A DNA stretch of 53,564 bases from Fluviicola sp. (lineage in GTDB: Bacteria; Bacteroidota; Bacteroidia; Flavobacteriales_D; Crocinitomicaceae). Of the stretch, positions 51,850 to 53,564 are shown one piece after another (the first letter of the stretch is position 1; each line of letters starts with the position of its first letter). A program made the position numbers and the translations under genes. The notes beneath the pieces are model-generated. The model saw only the letters and a list, made by a program, of their open reading frames with translations. It ran no database searches and was not told the origin of the DNA. The stretch spans positions 1-53,564 of the forward strand of contig JADLGD010000044.1 in the NCBI GenBank assembly GCA_020849495.1, in the 5' to 3' direction.

Positions 51850-52465
51850 GATTGGGAAAATAGTCGTTTTAATTTTGCTGCCTTTTTGTTCTGTGAGTCA
51901 AGGTGCTGTAATTGGTATGCCTGAATTGTTTGTGCTTTACAGTGGTTATTACAATGTAATCGAAATTGCAAACAATGGCGTTTCAGATTCAATTACCTTG
52001 ATTTCAGACGATGTCACTTTTACTGAAAAAGATTCCTTTCAATATGTAGCTAATGTCTCAAGTCATGCAAAATCTACATTTATTTATACCATTAACACAC
52101 GAACAAGTGACACTTTAGACAAAGCCTTTTTCAGGATTAGAAATTTACCTCCTCCCGATATTTACTTGTGCAATGTTAAAAATGGAGACACGGTTATTCT
52201 TCAAAAGAATATGCATTTAAGTGGACATTATGACGAAGATATTTTTTTGGAATTTTCAACTCGTTTCTTCACTACAACAATTAAAATCAACAACCAATCG
52301 TTTGAATTTGATGGAAATGTTTTCCCAAAGAAAGTGGTTAATTTCATTGAAACGGCCATTCAGAACAGTTCAACCAGAAGTGTTGATATCTCTTTATTGT
52401 CAACGGTTATTGGAACTGGTGGCTGTCCTAGGAAAAAAAGCGCTCATTTTACCATCCGCAAATGA
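51842..52465 (+). CDS. Second GldM-C-like exported protein
   Basis: 207 residues, signal peptide IGKIVVLILLPFCSVSQG. It repeats the layout of its neighbour: LFVLYSGYYNVIEIANNG, FFRIRNLPPPDIYLCNVKNG, FLEFSTRFFTTTIKI, SFEFDGNVFPKKVVNFIETA and a last KKSAHFTIRK. The two are thus tandem paralogues that have diverged far. ATG 51842 overlaps the previous gene by eight bases and its stop overlaps the next ATG by four. Confidence 0.7.
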   Translation: MSKIGKIVVLILLPFCSVSQGAVIGMPELFVLYSGYYNVIEIANNGVSDSITLISDDVTFTEKDSFQYVANVSSHAKSTFIYTINTRTSDTLDKAFFRIRNLPPPDIYLCNVKNGDTVILQKNMHLSGHYDEDIFLEFSTRFFTTTIKINNQSFEFDGNVFPKKVVNFIETAIQNSSTRSVDISLLSTVIGTGGCPRKKSAHFTIRK

Positions 52466-53564
52466 AAGGAATATTGATAATTGCCTATTGTTTAGTTACT
52501 TGGGGAGCAGTTGCACAAACTAGGATTCATTATATTGAGAAATCCGAACAAACACAAGTTTTGTTTGATGAAGAATCACCTTATAGCTTGTTTGCCATTT
52601 TACAAAACAACCAATTTTGTTTTGAGGGAATGAGCATGGAAGCAGAAGAGCGTATTTTAGCAAAATTCCCTACAATTCAATTCAGTTATCGCTATGGTCC
52701 ACAAAGTGATATTCCATTAACGGATGATTTTGGAGAACCAATTGAAAACGTACTTCCTGATGGAACTTACACTTTTATTTATCCTGAACCTGATCATTTC
52801 TTCATCGATTTGAATGAAATCACTGGGATTTTAGTCTTAGATAGTTTGAATGCATCTTCTGTATATGTGCCTTACTTGATTGCTTTTACCAAAAAGTACG
52901 GCGAACAACAAGCTGAAATTGTTGCCTCAAAATCATTTGCTGCATTTTCAGATATGGATGGATACAAAATCATTGATTCCTACTTTCAAAATGACAAAAA
53001 TGCTTGTATTGAAATCCTACTAAGCGACATCCAAACTTATCAAACAAAAATTCAAGAAAAAGACTTGACCAATGCACGCAATTATGAAGGTTCACCCTTT
53101 ATTTTGTTTGGAAGATTCAGTCCAAATAAAACTGGTGAACATGAATGGAAATACAAACTTCCAGCAAATTGCAAAGACGAATTCATACATGAATTCAATT
53201 GGCCTTTTAGAAATTTAAACTGGAAAAAGATCAATCGTGATTCATTGTGGGAAGCACCTAGTACCATCAAAAAAATGGGCATTGAATCTACAATTCCACT
53301 TATCAATAGTTACGGTGAAGACTCATTGATTTACATGCCAGACGGAGCAGTTTTTTATGCTTATCCGCCAAGAGATAGTATTTTTTATTGGATTTCATCC
53401 CCCATCACCAATTGTTACGTGTTATACAACATGAAGAAAACTGACAATTCCACAATCATATCTCCTGAAGCGATACATCTAACAACAACCATCAATCAAC
53501 AAGAAGTTGTGATGTGGAGCATTACATTGGAACAATTGTTCAACGATTATCCGACAAGCGTTAA
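52462..53564 (+). CDS. Exported protein of unknown family (3' end outside window)
   Basis: The ATG at 52462 overlaps the stop of the second GldM-C-like gene (ATGA). The frame is open for 367 codons to the right edge. The leader MKGILIIAYCLVTWGAVAQ is a signal peptide. The visible part is strand-rich and aromatic (QFSYRYGPQSDIPLTDDFG, TYTFIYPEPDHFFIDLN, FILFGRFSPN, WKYKLPANC) with no known motif. Being third in a coupled operon with two GldM-C-like proteins, it may act with them. A late EVVMWSITLEQLF only loosely recalls GldN and I do not use it. Confidence 0.7.
   Translation, partial: MKGILIIAYCLVTWGAVAQTRIHYIEKSEQTQVLFDEESPYSLFAILQNNQFCFEGMSMEAEERILAKFPTIQFSYRYGPQSDIPLTDDFGEPIENVLPDGTYTFIYPEPDHFFIDLNEITGILVLDSLNASSVYVPYLIAFTKKYGEQQAEIVASKSFAAFSDMDGYKIIDSYFQNDKNACIEILLSDIQTYQTKIQEKDLTNARNYEGSPFILFGRFSPNKTGEHEWKYKLPANCKDEFIHEFNWPFRNLNWKKINRDSLWEAPSTIKKMGIESTIPLINSYGEDSLIYMPDGAVFYAYPPRDSIFYWISSPITNCYVLYNMKKTDNSTIISPEAIHLTTTINQQEVVMWSITLEQLFNDYPTSV

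Noticed and set aside
52462-53564. Third gene of the GldM-C-like operon as GldN
   Set aside because: Only a short EVVMWSITLEQLF segment recalls GldN; the rest does not fit, and the end is missing.

Overview
The window looks like a chromosomal stretch from a member of the phylum Bacteroidota, order Flavobacteriales. The DNA is AT-rich, genes are tightly packed with many 1-16 bp overlaps, and I see many lipoproteins, Bacteroidota-type families (DUF4835/PorD, DUF4290, DUF4476, DUF4377), the gliding lipoprotein GldI, type IX secretion (T9SS) C-terminal sorting domains of both type A and type B, and GldM-like proteins. A Fluviicola/Crocinitomicaceae-type organism is my best guess; the genus cannot be fixed from the sequence alone. 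I saw no tRNA, rRNA, CRISPR array, transposase or integrase, and no gene-free stretch longer than 300 bases.

Layout. 1-2811 (minus): a cut-off conserved gene, an exported S15/CocE-type peptidase and a membrane protein. 2954-6328 (plus): two lipoproteins, then a compact TPMT-like methyltransferase / YdcF / AlkB run. 6318-13829 (mostly minus): an exported HExxH protein, two overlapping beta-barrel candidates, fabI, a three-gene operon joined by 4-bp overlaps (DUF423, MBL hydrolase, exported protein), DUF4377 and DUF4476 proteins. 13987-15673 (plus): two membrane proteins, a relic of the recN 3' end, and a cytochrome P460-like lipoprotein. 15708-26465 (minus): a long housekeeping and envelope block (bamD, rpoZ, coaBC, porD, recN; an M23 peptidase; FKBP lipoproteins including gldI, with an nrnA-like DHH protein; two secreted proteins; dapA). 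26618-35457 (minus): ligA with a zeta-like kinase and a 57-residue partner gene, a Fic protein with a perfect 11-bp inverted repeat just upstream, a GH3/GH29 glycosidase pair, and prmC.

35535-41416 (plus) is the most interesting part: a six-gene, almost spacer-free operon encoding a zinc-ribbon/DUF4178 membrane protein, a 55-residue single-span peptide with a Gly/Ser/His tail, a DUF350 protein, a membrane-embedded spermidine-synthase-like enzyme, a FAD amine-oxidase-like lipoprotein with a Tat-like signal, and a multi-span protein with conserved His/Asp motifs. I infer an envelope system that makes or attaches a polyamine-like group, with the small peptide as a candidate substrate.

41409-51125 (minus): msrB, a TlpA-type thioredoxin, murA (active-site Asp in place of Cys), a 938-residue type-B T9SS adhesin inserted between murA and the DUF4290 gene, a CotH/lamin-tail T9SS protein and a glycine-rich lipoprotein. 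51238 to the end (plus): three overlapping genes for exported proteins, the first two resembling free-standing C-terminal GldM domains.
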